In this document: positions 60,445-64,000 of the stretch, piece by piece
Numbering within the stretch: the stretch's first letter is position 1
How the letters are laid out: every line of letters starts with the position of its first letter
From: Cocos nucifera
Taxonomy: Eukaryota; Streptophyta; Magnoliopsida; Arecales; Arecaceae
Reading direction: 5' to 3'
Length of the DNA: 64,000 nt
Assembly: GCA_006176705.1 (NCBI GenBank)
Contig: QRFJ01000006.1
Coordinates: forward strand, 5,855,954-5,919,953
Notes under the pieces: model-generated
What the model was told of the DNA's origin: nothing
Databases searched by the model: none
The model's input: the letters and a program-made list of their open reading frames with translations, nothing else
Position numbers and translations under genes: made by a program

Positions 60445-63400
60445 GGTGGTTTATGGTCCTGTAGATCAAAACTTTTAGAAACAATATGAACTGCTTTTCC
60501 AAACCGTTTGGACTTTTCAGCATACGAATCTAACTTGAAATTTCAAAGGAAGTTCATTTTAAAGACATACAGCTTATGTGCAATGATGCCTCCGCACCGT
60601 GTTTGGTTGCCTCCAAGGAATGCTGTGCTTGCTTGAAACTAAGTCAGAAGTTTGGATATCTTTCTGATCATTGCAAGCACTTGTGATGGTCAAAAGGACC
60701 TTTTCTAGATTTCTACATTGGACGAATGAAGTTGGGAAAGAAGGCTGATAAAAATATTTCCAAGAGCTTGACTTTTTGAGGAAAATAAAATAAAAGCACC
60801 ATTAAAATTACTAGAAAATAAAAAAAGCATTTAACTAATTTATTTGTTTATATTTAGTTATAACCAGAGAATTAAAATAAAGCCATATCAAGCTCAATCT
60901 TCCATTCATACATGAGCGAAAACTTTTAAATTGGAAAAGCCGAGGTTACCAGATGAAGCATACCCAACAACAAGAATAAGTCCTGCCATCTGTAAGTCAT
61001 CTAAATCAAATTTGCTTGAAACGTTGATAAGGCTAGCTATATCCCAAACATCTCACATACCACTAGATTTACTTGTTTGGCATCTACTCCACCCTTGCCA
61101 CGAATTCCATTCCATGATATTGTGCGCATGGTATCATCCCCCCCAAGTCCAGCCCATAAAAGATCCAGGAAGGGAATAATTTTTGCAGTGGCTTTTTCTG
61201 TCTATAGAGGCCAGGCTATGCAAGCCTAGGACCGGTAGGAGTAGTCCAATTAAGGTAATCATACCCCGCATGTGAGGGCCGGGGACATCCAGGGAGGTAC
61301 AAAAAATAATAAAGTGAGGAAGCCAATTGTTTCATCAAAAAAAAAGGAAGCCAATTGACATCATATCCACCATCCATCTAAATTGACGTTTCATAGCCAC
61401 CGTAACTGCATTATTGAACTTGATGGAGTACTAGCAATTATGTAAGTGGTTATAGGTCATTCTTTTCAGATAAGTTTCAAAATTTAACAAGTCTTTGAAC
61501 AAGATTGTGAATCCCTTGCAAAATAGTTCCAAATTAGCTCTTCAAATTAATTAGCTCCGTGGTTACAGCAACTATCAAACATTAATTAGCTCCTCAAATT
61601 AAAAAAATGAATGTTGGAATGGCAGTTCATTTCAAATATATAATCAATTTTTATTATGAAAATTTAATTATAATTATGGCAGTTCCATTTTCCCATGCAA
61701 CAGCTAATTAATCTCTTATTGCATCTCCAGAGTCCAGATTCAAAGATTTTTTTTAAAAAAATATGGTAACTGCCATAGAATATGACTGTCATTAATCCAT
61801 AAAGGCATACAATAAACCTTGCTGATGGTGAAAACCTTGCAATTTTTCTTTTTACCCCTCCTTTTCTCACGATTTTATAATGCAAGTGGGATATAGCTGT
61901 TGCATTTGGATGTTCCCCTCCGGACTTATAGAAAAAAATTATTATCTCATGTGCTAATGGAAAAATGATACCATAGCCACCCAATTGGGTGCCACACCCT
62001 TGCAGATCGAGTACGCTAACGTGTCGGATCATCTTACGCCCTAGGTTTCACCTCGATCTCAGGGTGCAATTTGGGTTCCATTTTTGGTCCTTGCATAGTA
62101 GCTCATATTATAACGTATGAATGACCATTGGCCGTTAGCATACGTCGCACTGATCTGCCACGTCACGGCTCCAACCGGGCGTTCCGTTCGCGCAACATCT
62201 GACTGACAACGACGTTCAAACACGCCGACGAGATCTGGCCGTTAGCGCCCGGTCTGCTGTCACGATCCGGCGGTTAATATCGTCGGGCCCCACACCGATC
62301 GATGGGCGTCTGACGGTGGGCCCAAGCAAAACCTCCAACCAGCTGTCCTACGTCGTTCCAAATACGATCCCGTCAAATCCGAAACGGCAAGTCAAACCCC
62401 TGATGTCATCTATCTAGCTGGACACCTCGCCCACCGTGTGCTCCACGCCAACCGTCTAATGATAATCTAACGGGTGCTATATAGCGAGCACCAAAAAAAA
62501 TGCTACTACTGCTTGGATTTAATAATTATACATATAAATATATATCTTGCTTGCGTAATTAGGGACCGTGATGATGAAACGGTGGTAACCAAAACCGAGC
62601 GCAATTAAATTCGAGGTTGGTTACGGCTGGGGGCAGTTAACTCTATCATAACGCTATCGGTTTACTAAGTAACAGACAAATGTACGGGATGGGAGGGCCG
62701 TCGGACCGAACACCGTCAACCGTATCGCTGCCGTTATGGTTCAGTTAAGCTGTTACGCCGGCCTTTTTGAACGGATTGATGGGGTTACGATAGCAAGAGT
62801 ACCGTGTGAGGCTCGCACGTGGGAGGGTGACCTTGTGGAAGCGGGTGAGGACGTGGAGTCCTGGAATTTTGTTTGATGTGATGTCGGGGACCGTCGAAGC
62901 GGTGGACCCGTCAACTAGACGGTCCACATCCGTGAGCTGGAGGGCCTGCCTCTTTTCTAAAGGCGATTAAATGATGACGGTCCCCTCACCGGCTGGTGTT
63001 TTATATCTCACCAGCCCATCGTTTAGGTTCGCACTTGGTGGAACTTGGGAAGAGAATATCGTGGTCACATCTAATGCGACATAGCCGTTGAATTGGACGC
63101 TGGACCTAATTGGTGGAGGGTAGAGTCGTTGCTGCAACGAAGGATCTATACGCCTTCATGTATTCAAAAGTAAAAACGGTCCTAAAAAAGTTATTATCAT
63201 TGATATGTGATCATGGAATAGTTGCTATTCTTATGGATCTTAACATCAACCATATTCCAATAATTCTTGGAATAAGTACTGATGTGGTCATAAATTGGTT
63301 CAGATAATTTACCAATGCTGAATGATTATATATCTCATCCTAGTTATTATTCTAATATTGCTTAATCTCAAATTATATAAAATATATTATTTTGTACAAG

Positions 63401-64000
63401 AGGCATGCTGGTTAGTCTCAAACTATATAAAATGTATTTTTCTTAAGACATCAAACTGATGCACACATTACATATTTAAACATGAATTTTATGGCTAAAG
63501 GATGGTTTACTAGTCATTTATCTCACCGTGAGGCAACAAAAATAATGACAAGTTGCGATGTTACAAGATTTATTAGTTGTTATGGAAGGTAAATTGAGTC
63601 CAGTAACCGTCTTACATACCCCACGGTCCAGTACCATTCATAAACGATGATTGATATAAATATTCCTATTTTAAATATCTACAGCTACCATCCTATATTT
63701 CTTTTGGCTATCAAAGAAATCAAAATGGAGTGTAAGAAATGATGGAGGAGCGTGTGTAAAAGATGAGGGAGAAGAAAGAGAGCCCATGCGGTTTCGAGGG
63801 GAGGTTTTACTGATGGATGATTTGCGGTTGATGCCAGCCAGCCAATCAGTTCTCTCACGAAACTTCGACAGCGAAACGGTTGTTGGGAGTGGAATCCGAA
63901 ACCAAAAACACCCCTTCTCTTCTTTAAAGTACGGCCATCACTAAACCGCAAACAAACAAACAAACAAACCAACGAACCGAACCCTTCTTCCCAGTCCCCG
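60445..64000. other. Right end, no recognised gene
   Basis: Positions 60445-62030 are AT-rich and featureless apart from a GC-richer patch at 61080-61310. Positions 62040-63070 are rich in CpG, with a CACGTG G-box near 62816 and a TATAT-type box near 63002. That could be the promoter of a gene beyond the window, but no coding frame follows before the end. Positions 63160-63700 are AT-rich, and the last 50 bases carry a short (CAAA)n repeat. Confidence 0.45.

Overview
This is a plant nuclear genome window, almost certainly from a monocot and most plausibly a palm (Arecaceae). The evidence is genes split by many GT-AG introns, long AT-rich introns and spacers full of MITEs and simple repeats, a decayed Ty3/gypsy element, a eukaryotic tRNA-His gene, and a pyruvate decarboxylase gene whose first exon is very GC-rich, as is common in monocots. 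The palm assignment is inference from overall character; no species marker was identified. I found no prokaryotic, viral or organellar block and no sign of an undescribed multigene system. The notable items are gene structures, a truncated gene copy and the anatomy of the repeats.

Layout from left to right. Positions 1-2679 are 3' flank holding one Harbinger-like MITE. Positions 2680-21123 (minus) carry a 23-exon gene for the bifunctional 6-phosphofructo-2-kinase/fructose-2,6-bisphosphatase (F2KP), with an N-terminal starch-binding-type domain. Its introns hold several MITEs, a hAT-like element with target duplication, and a SINE-like piece. Positions 21124-26539 are the F2KP promoter/5' leader followed by an AT-rich spacer. 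Positions 26540-28568 (minus) carry a five-exon CHUP1/IPGA1-like gene. Positions 28569-33231 show no recognised gene. Positions 33232-42392 are a complete but decayed Ty3/gypsy retrotransposon of the dual-RNase-H (Tat) type, with two ~1.35-kb LTRs and a perfect 5-bp target duplication. Positions 43984-46804 (plus) carry a five-exon Fcf2-type pre-rRNA processing gene, probably with a further intron in the 5' leader. A 38-codon remnant of a pyruvate decarboxylase 5' end lies at 48957, and the intact six-exon PDC gene is at 53488-55776 (plus). A roughly 530-bp unit is repeated three times at 58841-60372 and abuts a tRNA-His(GTG) gene at 60373-60444 (minus). The right end shows no recognisable gene.

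The protein genes are not a functional cluster. F2KP sets fructose-2,6-bisphosphate and so the sucrose/starch balance. PDC carries out the first committed step of ethanol fermentation. Fcf2 acts in nucleolar 18S rRNA maturation. The CHUP1-like protein is expected to work at organelle surfaces or the cytoskeleton. Both F2KP and PDC concern sugar catabolism, but their linkage here is probably incidental.

Exon boundaries were derived by hand from splice consensus, reading-frame continuity and recall of the family sequences. For each of the four intact genes the exons add up to a frame-consistent CDS of the size expected for its family.
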